Shown: piece after piece, positions 8,386 through 17,638 of the stretch
Layout of the letters: the number at the start of each line of letters is the position of its first letter
Position numbering within the stretch: the first letter of the stretch is position 1
From: an uncultured Ruminococcus sp.
Lineage (GTDB): Bacteria; Bacillota; Clostridia; Oscillospirales; Ruminococcaceae
Reading direction: 5' to 3'
DNA: 64,000 nt
NCBI GenBank assembly: GCA_902786975.1
Contig: CADAES010000011.1
Location: 1-64,000, forward strand
Translations under genes and position numbers: made by a program
The notes under the pieces: model-generated
What the model was told of the DNA's origin: nothing
The model's input: only the letters and a program-made list of their open reading frames with translations
The model's database searches: none

Positions 8386-9574
8386 ATGAGTGATATTGTT
8401 GAGGATATTCGCAGGGCTATGACTTCTAGTGAGATCAAGGCTTTTTATCAGCCTCAGTATTGATTCAATTACCAGCAGGCTGAAAAGCGCTGAAGCACTG
8501 GCACGCTGGGTCCGTCCTGACGGTGTTATTGTTCCGCCAATGGCTTTTATTCCCGAACTTGAACGCACCGGGAATATTTCAGAACTTGACTGGTTCATTT
8601 GCGAAGAAGTCTGCAAGCTGTTAAAAAGGCAGGCTTCGGAGGGTGGCAAACGGGTTCCTATTTCTGTGAATTTCTCGAGGCTTCATGTAAGAGAAACATC
8701 ATTTGCTGATAAACTCTCTGAACTTGTTGACAATTATGAACTGCCTCATGAGCTTATTGAGGTTGAAGTTACCGAGTCGGCAATGGTAAATGAGTCCTAC
8801 AGGATACTTGATTGGATCAAATCGATCAGGCAAGCTGGATTCAGCGTAGCCATTGATGATTTCGGAAGCGGGCTTTCGTCATTGAGCTTTGCTAAGGATG
8901 TGCCTGCGGATATTATAAAGATAGACCGTTCACTCCTGAGCGGGAACTGCGAGAATGAGAAGGAACGGATAGTTTTAGAGTGTATTTTCAGCTTTGCAAA
9001 CAGGCTTGGTCTAACTACTGTGACTGAAGGAGTTGAGACACGTGAACAGCTTGAATTCCTCAGGACCTGTGATTGTAAGAAGATACAGGGCTACATTTTC
9101 GCTAAGCCTATGCCTGCCGAGGAATATCTCGAACTGTGCAGGACTCATACAAAGATTGAACAGACAGCGGACATATTGCAGGCTCAGGCTCCGGCAAGCG
9201 CTGTAAACCTGCTTATGGGTGTTGTTTTCAGAAAATACCCACTTGTGATATTTGCGAACCTCACAAGGAACAGTTTTTATATGATGGCGTATGAGAATTT
9301 TACTTCGACAAGCTGTCAGTCCACCGGGATATTTGACGAGCTGATCGTCCACGGTGCATCGACAATGCACCCGGATGATAAGGAACCTTTCTTAACTACT
9401 TTTTCAAGGGAGAACCTTTTAAAAGCCTATGAGGAAGGCAAAAAAGAGGTCAGCCTGACCACACGCCAGCTCGGTGACGATGGTGTGTACAGGACTGTTG
9501 AAACAGTTGACTACTTTGTAAAAAGCGAGTCATCAAATGATGTTCTTGTTATAACGCTTTGCGAAAACAGATGA
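8386..9574 (+). pseudogene. EAL-domain c-di-GMP phosphodiesterase with PAS-like C-terminus, single-base frameshift near the start
   Basis: From ATG 8386 (GAGG site 7 nt upstream) the frame reads MSDIVEDIRRAMTSSEIKAFYQPQY and hits TGA at 8461. Dropping one T in the TATTGATT stretch (8458-8465) gives QYDSITSRLKSAEALARW and the rest of a complete EAL domain. Catalytic features remain: EAL (EALARW), SVNFSR, VEVTES, IDDFGSGLSSL, IKIDR, TEGVET and QGYIFAKP. After the EAL domain, about 130 residues resemble a PAS-like module (TMHPDDKEPF). No GGDEF domain is present. In the family the protein would linearise c-di-GMP. Restart at GTG 8429 would lose the FYQPQY strand. It may be a recent loss, a phase-variable state or a sequencing error. 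Confidence 0.8.
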
Positions 9575-9641
9575 CAACTTTCCTTTCTGCTTTTCGTGAT
9601 TTTCAAGACAGACCAAAAGTTTAACCCAAAGGAGTACGCTT

Positions 9642-10613
9642 ATGAAAAGCGAATATCTTGAAGACTGTCCGTATTACCTCAATGACTTTCTGACTTATCT
9701 CAAGGCTGTCAAAGACCGTGGCGACAGAACCATTGAAGCTTACTATATTGACATCAGGACCTTTCTCAGGTATTTATGCATCAAGCACCGTACTGCAAAG
9801 GAATCTGATTTTAAAGATATTCCTATCAGCGATGTACCTATTGAATGGGTCGAGTCCTTTTCTTTGAACGAAGCTTATCTTTATCTTGTTTATCTGTCTG
9901 AGAACAGAAAAAACTCTGTTACGACCAGGGCAAGAAAATGCTCGGCTTTGAAGCAGTTTTATTCTTATCTTCACAAGAAAGCTGCACTTATAAGATCAGA
10001 CCCGATGACCGATCTTGAACTCCCCCGTGTCAAACAAGCTTTACCAAAATTTCTTACGACTGAACAAAGCATTCAGCTTTTGCGTGAGGTCGATTCTAAG
10101 CACAAAGCTCGTGATTATTGTATGCTTATGCTGTTTCTGAGCTGCGGGATGCGTCTCAGCGAGCTTGTAGGTCTTGATCTGAAGGATTACAGCAAGGAAA
10201 ACCGCACGCTCAGATTATTTGGTAAAGGACGAAAGGAACGCATCGTTTATCTCAACGATCTATGTATCGAGGCTCTTGATGACTACATCAACAATTATCG
10301 TCCCCAAATTGAAGAACAAGCTATATTTCTTTCAGCATACAATAAGCGCATCAACAAACGCCGTGTCCAACAGATAGTTGAGGAGCAATTAAAAATTGCG
10401 GGTTTATCAAACCTGGGTATAACAACTCACAAGCTTCGCCATACGGCTGCAACGATGATGTACAAAGGCGGCGTAGATACGCTGGTTTTGAAGGAAGTTC
10501 TCGGGCACAAAAGCATTTCGACTACAGAGATATACACACATATCTCCAACACCGAGCTTCAGAAAGCTGCCGAAGCATCTCCGATTGCTTCAATGAACAA
10601 GAAAAAGAAATGA
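9642..10613 (+). CDS. Tyrosine recombinase/integrase (XerC/XerD-like)
   Basis: 323 residues. The N-terminal SAM-like core-binding domain (about 8-125) is followed by a catalytic domain with the family set: R171 in CGMRLSEL, the beta-hairpin lysine in GKGRKERI, H263 and R266 in HKLRHT, H289 in GHKSI and nucleophile Y298 in EIYTHI. Such enzymes cut and rejoin DNA through a 3'-phosphotyrosine, for example to resolve chromosome dimers. RBS AAAGGAG lies 7 nt before ATG 9642. The size fits a Xer protein rather than a phage integrase. No phage genes, excisionase or att repeats were seen nearby, so a chromosomal Xer role is more likely, but dif was not found here. Confidence 0.85.
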   Translation: MKSEYLEDCPYYLNDFLTYLKAVKDRGDRTIEAYYIDIRTFLRYLCIKHRTAKESDFKDIPISDVPIEWVESFSLNEAYLYLVYLSENRKNSVTTRARKCSALKQFYSYLHKKAALIRSDPMTDLELPRVKQALPKFLTTEQSIQLLREVDSKHKARDYCMLMLFLSCGMRLSELVGLDLKDYSKENRTLRLFGKGRKERIVYLNDLCIEALDDYINNYRPQIEEQAIFLSAYNKRINKRRVQQIVEEQLKIAGLSNLGITTHKLRHTAATMMYKGGVDTLVLKEVLGHKSISTTEIYTHISNTELQKAAEASPIASMNKKKK

Positions 10614-10624
10614 TATAACTATCA

Positions 10625-10658
10625 AAAGCTGCCTTTTCAACGTCGAAAAGACAGCTTT
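10625..10658. terminator. Bidirectional intrinsic terminator between recombinase and U32 gene
   Basis: AAAGCTGCCTTTTC and GAAAAGACAGCTTT pair with one mismatch around a 6-nt loop. T-rich stretches lie on both sides, which suits two convergent genes. Confidence 0.8.
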
Positions 10659-10660
10659 CT

Positions 10661-11878
10661 TTATTTCTTCATTCTGATAATGGAATTCTTGGACGGTGTG
10701 AGATCGGAAGCTATGGAAAGCTCCATCATAGCATGATTTGCGGTGTCTATCTCGTTGCCTTGTTCATCAAAGATCTGCTGGGCAACAAGCTTTACGGGCT
10801 CCCCTTCGGGCGACAATATCTCCAACTCGTCTCCCCTGTTGAATTTATTTCTTTGCTGAGCATATATCCTTCCGTTTGAGCAGCCTTCCACAACAGCGAC
10901 GACATCGTATTCCCTGATATAACCACCATTTTCGTAGTACTGGCTCTGCTTGGGGTGACCGAAGAAAAAGCCTGTGCAGTAAGCACGGTGGCTAACCTTG
11001 AACACCTCGTCTTTAATCCACTGCGGGAGCTGATAATCATCGGGAGAGGCTTTATAGATATCCATAGCCTTTCTGTATGCGTTTGTAATAACCGAAACAT
11101 AATATGAGGATTTTGCTCTGCCTTCGATCTTAAAGCTGTTTACGCCGGCTTTGGCAAGCTTGTCAATATGCTCGATAAGGCACATGTCCTTTGCATTGAG
11201 GATATATGTTCCGCTGTCGTCCTCAAAGACAGGGTAAAACTCATTGGTGCGCTTTTCTTCCATAAGGTGATAACCCCATCTGCAGGGCTGTGCACACTCT
11301 CCCCTGTTCGCATCACGGTTAACAAGATACTGGGAAAGCAGACATCTTCCCGAGAAGCTGACACACATTGCGCCGTGAACAAAGCACTCTATATCAAGGT
11401 CCTTTGGAGTTTTATCTCGTATCTCGGCGACCTCTTCCAAAGAAAGCTCTCTTGCGAGGACTACCCTTTTTGCGCCCATATTATAAAACTCGTTTGCTGT
11501 TGCATAATTGACTATGCCTGCCTGTGTGGAAACGTGTATCTCCATATCGGGGGCATATTTTTTTACAAGTGCAAATACGCCTATATCGTTGACGATAAGT
11601 GCATCAACGCCCGCATCAACAGCATTTTTGACAAAGCCCTCAAGCTGAGGTATCTCAAAATTTCTTGGGAGAGTATTGCAGGTCAGATATAGCTTTTTAC
11701 CTCGTTCGTGAGTAACACTGCAAGCCTGCGCAAGAGTCTGTGCGTCGAAATTTGCAGAAGCAGCTCTCATTCCGAAGCAGGTGCCGCCAAGATAAACAGC
11801 GTCTGCTCCGAAATCAAGTGCAGCATATAATCTTTCCATATCACCTACTGGTGAAAGCACCTCGAGCAGGTCAGACAT
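10661..11878 (-). CDS. U32 family peptidase-like protein (TrhP/YrrO-like tRNA uridine hydroxylation factor)
   Basis: 405 residues. The start VLSPVGDMERLYAALDFGADAVYLG is the U32 TIM-barrel entry, and ECFVHGAMCVSFSGRC is the U32 signature with its Cys cluster; the C-terminal beta domain (HRAYCTGFFFG, EILSPEGE) is also present. In E. coli and B. subtilis, U32 proteins of this kind (TrhP) are needed for 5-hydroxyuridine at tRNA position 34 using prephenate. The older collagenase or protease label is poorly supported. The gene follows mltG by 15 nt; in B. subtilis mltG (yrrL) also precedes the U32 genes yrrN and yrrO, which supports the assignment. Last gene of the thyX-led operon. Confidence 0.85.
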   Translation of the reverse strand: MSDLLEVLSPVGDMERLYAALDFGADAVYLGGTCFGMRAASANFDAQTLAQACSVTHERGKKLYLTCNTLPRNFEIPQLEGFVKNAVDAGVDALIVNDIGVFALVKKYAPDMEIHVSTQAGIVNYATANEFYNMGAKRVVLARELSLEEVAEIRDKTPKDLDIECFVHGAMCVSFSGRCLLSQYLVNRDANRGECAQPCRWGYHLMEEKRTNEFYPVFEDDSGTYILNAKDMCLIEHIDKLAKAGVNSFKIEGRAKSSYYVSVITNAYRKAMDIYKASPDDYQLPQWIKDEVFKVSHRAYCTGFFFGHPKQSQYYENGGYIREYDVVAVVEGCSNGRIYAQQRNKFNRGDELEILSPEGEPVKLVAQQIFDEQGNEIDTANHAMMELSIASDLTPSKNSIIRMKK

Positions 11879-11893
11879 CAGATCACCTCGCTG

Positions 11894-13423
11894 TCAGGCA
11901 AGACCTGCTTTCTTCAGGTTCGCCTGATGTTCTTCATAAGTTCTTGCGAAGAATGCTTCGCCGGTGGAAAGGTTGTTGCAGAAATAATAGTAATCGGTCT
12001 TTTCCGGGTTAAGAACAGCCTTGATCGCAGCAAGTCCGGGATTGCATATCGGGCTTGCAGGCAGACCCTCACATTTATAGGTATCATAAACGTCTGTATA
12101 AAACTCTACCGAAGTCTGATCTATAGCCTTTTTCTTGATGACATTTTCTATATATTTGGTTGTAGTATCAGACTGCAGGAACCTGTAAGTGGACGGGTCA
12201 TTCATTCTGTTCACGAATACCGAAGCGACTTTTGGCATCTCACTTTCCTTGCCTGCCTCCATCTGAACGATAGATGCAAGTGTGATTATCTGGTTGAGAT
12301 TGAATTTGCTTGCCTTTATCTGCCTCATTATATCGGCATTGAGTACACTCTGGAACTGCTCACGAACTATTTTTGTAACGTTGTAAGCAGTATCGTCAAC
12401 ATAGAAATTGTACGTTTCGGGGAAGAAATAGCCTTCCATTTTATAGAACGCATCTTTGCTGATTCCAAGGTCCTTTTCAAAATCAAATCCCTGTGGTTTA
12501 TTGAATTCAAAAAGGAAATCCTCAGCCTTGCAGACCTTATTCTTTTCAAGCAGATTAGCGACATCAAGCAGGTTCATACCCTCTGTGATAGTTACATCGA
12601 CAGTTTTGAGCTTTTGACGCTGTGTCGCAAGCTTTTCAATGATATCGGCATAACCCATTGAAGCCTGAAGTGTTATATCGCCCGGATAGATCGTTTCGGG
12701 CTTTTCAATTTTAAGTGCGATAAGGAAAAGAGTTTTGTTGTTTATAATGTGATTTTCGTAAAGCAGATCGGCAATATTCTCATTGGTAGAGCCCTTTGGG
12801 ATATTGAAGATAACGTCCTTGTCGTCTTTACCAATGCCGTAATACTCGGTAGCAACTGAAATGCCTGTTATAGCGAGAACTATCGATACTGTGAGTATGA
12901 TACAAGTAAGGATGATACCGCCGAAAATCGAGCCGTTGAAAAAGGTTCTTTTATGTACTGCTTTACGTCTTCTTCTGCGGCGTCTGACCGGGCGCTGTCT
13001 TCTGTCGGACTCTCTACCGCTTTTTGGCATTATCATTGTGGGAGCACTGTCGATATCGTCATCGTCATCGCTGTCATACTCCTCATCATATTCCTCGTCG
13101 TCCTCGTCTGAGTTTTCTTCATCAGACTCGTCGGTATCGTCAGAATCGGCAAGGATCTCATCGACAGTCAATCCCTGCGAGGGCGCAGAACTGTCAGCTG
13201 AGCTGTCATCGGTATCTGAAAGTATATCATCGACTGTGAGACGCTCTGCATTATTCTCCGAAGCTGATTCTTCATCACCTGTATCGGCGAGTATTTCATC
13301 AACAGTGAGATCTTTCCTTTCCGATATACCGTCAGCGGCAGAAGCAGTATCCTCGCCAGAAGCGGTATCGGAGCTTTCAGATCCTGCTAAGATCTCCTCC
13401 AGAGTAAGGTCCTTGTTATCCAT
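11894..13423 (-). CDS. mltG: Endolytic murein transglycosylase MltG (YceG-like) with a repeat-bearing acidic N-terminal tail
   Basis: 509 residues from ATG 13423, which has a GGAAGAG-type site upstream; the longer frame start at 13456 lacks one. Order: cytoplasmic tail 1-155 with four copies of LT(V/L)(D/E)(E/D)IL at residues 6-12, 39-45, 62-68 and 85-91, separated by Ser/Asp/Glu-rich spacers; an acidic block near 98-125; an Arg-rich patch near 141-158; one membrane helix (about 165-190); then a LysM-like part and the YceG catalytic domain with ASIVQMEAGKESEMPKVASV, in which the second Glu of the usual ExE pair is kept. MltG cuts nascent glycan strands near the membrane and sets their length. 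It overlaps the folate gene stop by 8 nt. The repeated motif is not part of the enzyme core. Confidence 0.9.
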   Translation of the reverse strand: MDNKDLTLEEILAGSESSDTASGEDTASAADGISERKDLTVDEILADTGDEESASENNAERLTVDDILSDTDDSSADSSAPSQGLTVDEILADSDDTDESDEENSDEDDEEYDEEYDSDDDDDIDSAPTMIMPKSGRESDRRQRPVRRRRRRRKAVHKRTFFNGSIFGGIILTCIILTVSIVLAITGISVATEYYGIGKDDKDVIFNIPKGSTNENIADLLYENHIINNKTLFLIALKIEKPETIYPGDITLQASMGYADIIEKLATQRQKLKTVDVTITEGMNLLDVANLLEKNKVCKAEDFLFEFNKPQGFDFEKDLGISKDAFYKMEGYFFPETYNFYVDDTAYNVTKIVREQFQSVLNADIMRQIKASKFNLNQIITLASIVQMEAGKESEMPKVASVFVNRMNDPSTYRFLQSDTTTKYIENVIKKKAIDQTSVEFYTDVYDTYKCEGLPASPICNPGLAAIKAVLNPEKTDYYYFCNNLSTGEAFFARTYEEHQANLKKAGLA

Positions 13424-14003
13424 AAATCTCTTCCTTTCTAAGACCGAAAGAAACACATCTGCTTTCGGTTATAAGGTGGTCAACACAAATATCAAAGCTA
13501 TCGTAAGGCAATTCATCACAGCAGAAGCTGTCATAACAGATGCCGACCTTTGTTCCTTTGAAATCGGACAGAAATCTGTCATAATACCCTTTGCCAAAGC
13601 CCAGCCTATGACCTTTTTTATCATAGCTCAGCGCTGGCACGACACAGACAGAATCAGAAGAAAACTCGGTCTGCGGGTCTGTATCGGTAGACGGCTCAAG
13701 TATACCGTAGCTTCCGGCTTTGAGCTGACTGAACGACTCTATCCTGTAAAACTCCATAATATTTGTCCCTGCAACGCATCTGGGGCAGAATACCTGTTTT
13801 TCGGCAAGAGCCTGCTTGATTATATCAAGCGTACCTACTTCGATATCAAAAGAAACATATATCAAAAGCTGTGAGCAGTTTTTATAATAACTGCTTTCAA
13901 GAAAACTGCGGCATACATCAGCATCGAGCTGAAGCTTATCCTGCGGCATTATCGAACGTCTGAGCTGTTTATAGTGTGCTCGGAGTTGTTTTTTATCTGT
14001 CAT
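13416..14003 (-). CDS. fthC: 5-formyltetrahydrofolate cyclo-ligase
   Basis: 195 residues. The family converts 5-formyl-THF to 5,10-methenyl-THF with ATP, returning stored folate to the one-carbon pool. The N-terminal KKQLRAHYKQLRRSI and the C-terminal signature LGFGKGYYDRFL, followed by VGICYDSF, identify it. ATG 14003 is chosen over GTG 14009 because it overlaps the upstream stop as ATGA, the usual coupled arrangement. Its place in an operon with the folate-linked ThyX is fitting. Confidence 0.9.
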   Translation of the reverse strand: MTDKKQLRAHYKQLRRSIMPQDKLQLDADVCRSFLESSYYKNCSQLLIYVSFDIEVGTLDIIKQALAEKQVFCPRCVAGTNIMEFYRIESFSQLKAGSYGILEPSTDTDPQTEFSSDSVCVVPALSYDKKGHRLGFGKGYYDRFLSDFKGTKVGICYDSFCCDELPYDSFDICVDHLITESRCVSFGLRKEEIYG

Positions 14004-14542
14004 TTGCACTGTATACCGGCTCTTATCCTGTCAGACTCGCTTTTTCCGGCCACAAGCTCTGCAAGCTTCAGGCCAAATTCAATGCAAGCGCCCGCACCCT
14101 TAGCGGTAACGATCTTACTGTCGGCAACTACGAGCTTGTCCTCGACTTTTGCACCCTCAAGGTCTTTTTCAAATCCCGGGAAGCAAACAGCGCACTTGCC
14201 TTTGAGCAATCCTTTATGACCAAGGATCGACGGTGCGGCACAGATAGCGGCAATAAACTTGTCGTTCTTTGCACAGAAATCTACTGCCTTCTGTACAGCC
14301 TCGCTTGCTTCAAGATTGAGCGTGCCGGGCATACCGCCGGGGAGCACTACCATATCAAGATCGCTGTCAAGTTTTATCTTATCACAGGTTATATCGGGAA
14401 CAAAGGTAACTTTGTGAGAGCTGACGATCTGTTCGCCGGTAACGCCTACTGTTTTTACCTCGACCTTTGCACGTCTGAGAATATCTATAGGAGCAAGTGC
14501 TTCGATCTCCTCAAATCCGTCTGCCAGAAATACATATACCAT
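14000..14542 (-). CDS. DJ-1/PfpI family protein (ThiJ/YajL-like)
   Basis: 180 residues, single glutamine-amidotransferase-like domain. FLADGFEEIEALAPIDILRRA and VVLPGGMPGTLNL match the DJ-1 family, and AAICAAPSILG carries the nucleophile-elbow cysteine. Members have been described as chaperones, glyoxalases or deglycases (the last disputed). Older annotation as a thiazole biosynthesis protein is not reliable. It lies between thyX and the cyclo-ligase and is coupled to the latter by a 4-nt overlap. Confidence 0.85.
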   Translation of the reverse strand: MVYVFLADGFEEIEALAPIDILRRAKVEVKTVGVTGEQIVSSHKVTFVPDITCDKIKLDSDLDMVVLPGGMPGTLNLEASEAVQKAVDFCAKNDKFIAAICAAPSILGHKGLLKGKCAVCFPGFEKDLEGAKVEDKLVVADSKIVTAKGAGACIEFGLKLAELVAGKSESDRIRAGIQCK

Positions 14543-14563
14543 ATGATTACCTCCCGGTATGTA

Positions 14564-15328
14564 TTATTTTAGATTCTTATAAAAAGCTTTAACTTCAATT
14601 ATGTTGCCGCAGGTCATTTTGCCCTCGGGACACTTCCCTGTCATCACGCACGATGGACCTGCATTTTTGAACACGTTAGGAGCGACCTGCCGGCAAAGCT
14701 TGAGCATTTCATCTGCAACCGCCTTTATCTCCCACTGAGCTCTGTTGCAGCAGCGGTGCTGGAAGAAATTGAAAAGGCTTCTTACATTCATTGTAACAAC
14801 TATCTTTGTCTCACAGGCATTCGGAAGAACAAACCTTGCGTCCTCATTGGCTTTCTTCCTTGCTCTTGATCTTGCTTCCTTTTCGTCAAGCCCATGCTCG
14901 ATAAATGTTTTAGTATGCTTCTCGGTAAGTATATCGGCTATCTTATTATAGCTTTCTGTCAGAGCAGCCATTTGTTTATCAAATTCTGCTTTTGCCTCAG
15001 CATCGGCAGCAATCTCGGGCGGAGTTATGAACTCAAAGCCGTTTTCGTTGACATAGCGCTGGCTTTTCTGAGAATAAGAAGCTATCCTGTGTCTGACGAG
15101 CTGATGTGAACATGCACGTGAGATACCTTCAATACCGAATGTAAAGCTTACATGCTCCATAACGCTTTCGTGACCGATAGCGGCGAGCATCGCAACGAAG
15201 CTTTCTACCTTTTCTTCGGTCAGGCCGTCCTTCAGCGACTCAATATCGCTCGAAGAATAGCAAAGCTTTGCGGCAGTAGCTATTATCTTTTCGGGATCGG
15301 GTGTATGTGCAAGCAATTTGACAGTCAT
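14564..15328 (-). CDS. thyX: Flavin-dependent thymidylate synthase ThyX
   Basis: 254 residues from ATG 15328 (start MTVKLLAHTPDPEKII). It makes dTMP from dUMP with methylene-THF and reduced FAD. The ThyX motif RHRxxSxxxxSxR is seen as RHRIASYSQKSQR, and the family ending with dispersed Cys (GPSCVMTGKCPEGKMTCG) is common in clostridial forms. A longer frame exists upstream, but AGAAAGGA lies 11 nt before this ATG and the homologous start fits here. First gene of the probable operon thyX-DJ1-fthC-mltG-U32; promoter at 15364-15392. Confidence 0.93.
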   Translation of the reverse strand: MTVKLLAHTPDPEKIIATAAKLCYSSSDIESLKDGLTEEKVESFVAMLAAIGHESVMEHVSFTFGIEGISRACSHQLVRHRIASYSQKSQRYVNENGFEFITPPEIAADAEAKAEFDKQMAALTESYNKIADILTEKHTKTFIEHGLDEKEARSRARKKANEDARFVLPNACETKIVVTMNVRSLFNFFQHRCCNRAQWEIKAVADEMLKLCRQVAPNVFKNAGPSCVMTGKCPEGKMTCGNIIEVKAFYKNLK

Positions 15329-15363
15329 CGTCGGGTACATCCTTTCTAACTCCATATACAGTT

Positions 15364-15392
15364 ATTATACCATTATTAAAAGCAATAGTCAA
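15364..15392 (-). promoter_or_regulatory. SigA-type promoter for the thyX operon
   Basis: On the minus strand: TTGACT (15392-15387), 17-bp spacer, TATAAT (15369-15364), then 36 bp to the thyX ATG. Near-consensus. Confidence 0.8.
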
Positions 15393-15477
15393 CATCAAAC
15401 TGACATTTTTCGCATAAAACGATATGAAAATACAGTAACTACCGTATCAATCAGTGCAGCCCACACCAAAAAGCTAC

Positions 15478-15513
15478 AAAAAAGCGCTCTGCAAATACAG
15501 CAAAGCGCTTTTT
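15478..15513 (-). terminator. Intrinsic terminator after the small membrane protein gene
   Basis: Minus-strand AAAAAGCGCTTT and its complement AGCGCTTTTTT form a stem around a loop of about 12 nt, ending in a T run. It lies 3' of the gene at 15568-15855. Confidence 0.75.
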
Positions 15514-15567
15514 ATCAATATTAATATTATGTATCTCGTCTGAATGAACTAAGGACACAAGCTGTGA

Positions 15568-15855
15568 TCATTTAGCTCCAAAGAAGCTTCCGATGCTGAA
15601 TCCTGTAGGCATTGGGATCGTGAACATATAGATCGTTGCAACTACAAGAACACCTACTGCGATAAACAGCACGGCAGCACGATTCGGGATCTTTTTGAAA
15701 ATAATTACAATACCGAGCATAAACAGAACTACCGAATAGATAACACTTACAAGGTTATAAGCGTCTCCCCTTGAATTATCCCTCTGGCCTTCTTCAAGGA
15801 CTTCCTGTGACTCTTCAAGAAGCTCGTTTGCATGTTCAAAATACTTGTCTTTCAT
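15568..15855 (-). CDS. Small membrane protein of unknown function
   Basis: 95 residues, not assigned to a named family. Residues 1-30 are a charged, Glu-rich helix (HANELLEESQEVLEEGQRD), followed by two or three hydrophobic segments (LVSVIYSVVLFMLGIVIIF, AAVLFIAVGVLVVATIYMF) and a short tail. It lies between recN and the thyX operon with its own terminator. In Bacillus spoIVB and spo0A follow recN, but neither is here. Confidence 0.6.
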   Translation of the reverse strand: MKDKYFEHANELLEESQEVLEEGQRDNSRGDAYNLVSVIYSVVLFMLGIVIIFKKIPNRAAVLFIAVGVLVVATIYMFTIPMPTGFSIGSFFGAK

Positions 15856-15942
15856 GCCCTTAACTTCAAATAGTGTTTACCCTATTCTATTTATATTCAA
15901 GCACGGCAATAAAACGTGCAGAATACCTAAAACAAATCGTCA

Positions 15943-17625
15943 TTATTCGGCCGGAACTTCTGAGCGTGCTTCATCGATAAGCTGCTGGGCGTTTTCAAGG
16001 AGCAGAGGCGTTATGCTGTCACCACCCATAATCCTTGCTATCTCATATTTGCGCTGTTCGTCATCGAGCGTTTTTACCGTAGTTACGGTCCTGTCGCCGA
16101 CAACTCCCTTTTCGATAAGGATATGGTCATCAGCCATAACAGCTATCTGGGCAAGGTGAGTCACGCAAAGCACTTGTCTGTACCTTGATATCTGTCTGAG
16201 CTTCATGCCTATCTTCTGGGCTGCTCTGCCGCTGACGCCGGTATCTATCTCGTCAAATATGAGTGTACCGATAGAATCCTTTTCTGCTATAACATTCTTC
16301 AAAGCAAGCATTATTCGTGAAAGCTCGCCGCCCGAAGCTATCTTGGCAAGCGGCCTTGGTTCCTCACCGATATTTGCGGAGATCAGGAACTCTATGTTGT
16401 CAAGTCCGTTGACCGTAAGCTTGCCCTGCTTGTTGTCAACAACTATCCTGACATTAGGCATATTAAGAAATTCAAGCTCCGAGGTGACCTGTGCGACAAA
16501 TCTTTCCGCCGCTTCAGCTCTGAATTTTGAAAGCTCAACTGCCTTTTTGGATACCTCGGTCAAAAGCTCAGTCTTTTCGTTTTCAAGCTTTTCAAGGCTC
16601 TGTTCTGCACCTTCAAGAGTGTCAAGTTCTTTCCTTGATGAATCCAGAGTTGTGAAAACATCAGATAATTCGGGGCCGTATTTCTTGCAGATACGCCTGA
16701 TATCGTCACTGCGCTGGTTGAGCCAATCAAACCTTTTGGGGTCAACATTGAGTTTTCCGAGAATAGAGTCAAGCTCTTGTGATATATCCTGCAATTCTAT
16801 CATCGTCCCCGAGAGTCTTTCGGACAGAGCAGAAAGCTCGGGCATAATATCAGTAAAGTACTCGAGCTTTTCATTGGCTGAGCTTATATTCTCGACAATG
16901 CCTGTCGTGTTGTCATTTCCCGATATTATGGTGTTTGAAGCAAATATCGCCTCGGAGAGCGCTACGGCATTTTTAGAGATATCAAGCTCCGCTTCGACTT
17001 TTTTATCCTCGTCCTCGGTGAGATTCAGAGCTTCGATCTCATTGCATATATCGTAAAGCTCGGATATGCGGAACTGCTTTTGCTTATCATTCATTTTAAG
17101 CTGATTTATCTGCTTCGCAAGCTTTTGCAGTTTGTGGAAAGACAGATGATAGTCGGCGAGCATATCGTCAGCTTCGGCATAAGAATCAAGTATTCTGATA
17201 TGCTTGTCGGGCGAAAGGAGTATCTGGTTATCGTGCTGACCGTGGATATTTACAAGCATTTCGCCTATCTGTCTAAGCAAAGAAACATTAACGGGACGGC
17301 TGTTTATCCTTGCAACGCTTCCGCCGTCAGATCGCACTTCCCTTTCAAGAAAAAGCTGTCCGTCCTCACATTCGAGTCCGATGTCCTTTATGACCTCCAG
17401 ACAACCATCGGGGATATTGCAAAAAACAGCTGTGATAACAGCTTTATCAGCGCCCGTGCGGACTATATCCTTGGTGATGCGCTGTCCGAGTATCGCATTT
17501 ATCCCGTTGATGAGGATAGATTTACCTGCGCCTGTTTCGCCCGTAAACACGTTCAGATTATCAGTGAAGCGTATCTGAGCTTTTTCAATGACCGCAAGGT
17601 TTTCGATGTAAAGTTCCGCTAACAT
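15943..17625 (-). CDS. recN: DNA repair protein RecN
   Basis: 560 residues, SMC-like ATPase in double-strand break repair. The N-terminus LAELYIENLAVIEKA and Walker A GETGAGKSIL, a long coiled-coil middle (about 150-370) and the C-terminal LASGGELSRIMLALK signature with LIFDEIDTGVSGRAAQ (Walker B/D-loop) are all present. It follows argR by 13 nt as the last gene of the asp23-recN run, the same order as in B. subtilis. Confidence 0.95.
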   Translation of the reverse strand: MLAELYIENLAVIEKAQIRFTDNLNVFTGETGAGKSILINGINAILGQRITKDIVRTGADKAVITAVFCNIPDGCLEVIKDIGLECEDGQLFLEREVRSDGGSVARINSRPVNVSLLRQIGEMLVNIHGQHDNQILLSPDKHIRILDSYAEADDMLADYHLSFHKLQKLAKQINQLKMNDKQKQFRISELYDICNEIEALNLTEDEDKKVEAELDISKNAVALSEAIFASNTIISGNDNTTGIVENISSANEKLEYFTDIMPELSALSERLSGTMIELQDISQELDSILGKLNVDPKRFDWLNQRSDDIRRICKKYGPELSDVFTTLDSSRKELDTLEGAEQSLEKLENEKTELLTEVSKKAVELSKFRAEAAERFVAQVTSELEFLNMPNVRIVVDNKQGKLTVNGLDNIEFLISANIGEEPRPLAKIASGGELSRIMLALKNVIAEKDSIGTLIFDEIDTGVSGRAAQKIGMKLRQISRYRQVLCVTHLAQIAVMADDHILIEKGVVGDRTVTTVKTLDDEQRKYEIARIMGGDSITPLLLENAQQLIDEARSEVPAE

Positions 17626-17638
17626 GATCGTTCCCCTG

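Noticed and set aside
9642..10613. Integron, prophage or integrative element suggested by the tyrosine recombinase
   Set aside because: No att repeats, excisionase, phage or conjugation genes nearby; the protein is Xer-like in size and motifs.
10661..11878. Secreted collagenase/protease
   Set aside because: There is no signal peptide, and U32 proteins of this kind next to mltG are tied to tRNA uridine hydroxylation.
11927..12661. 244-residue frame on the plus strand
   Set aside because: Antisense to the MltG catalytic domain, no ribosome site or family features.
12861..13874. 337-residue Ser-rich frame on the plus strand
   Set aside because: It is antisense to the Asp/Glu-rich tail of MltG and to the folate gene; the Ser runs mirror GAT/GAC/GAA repeats.
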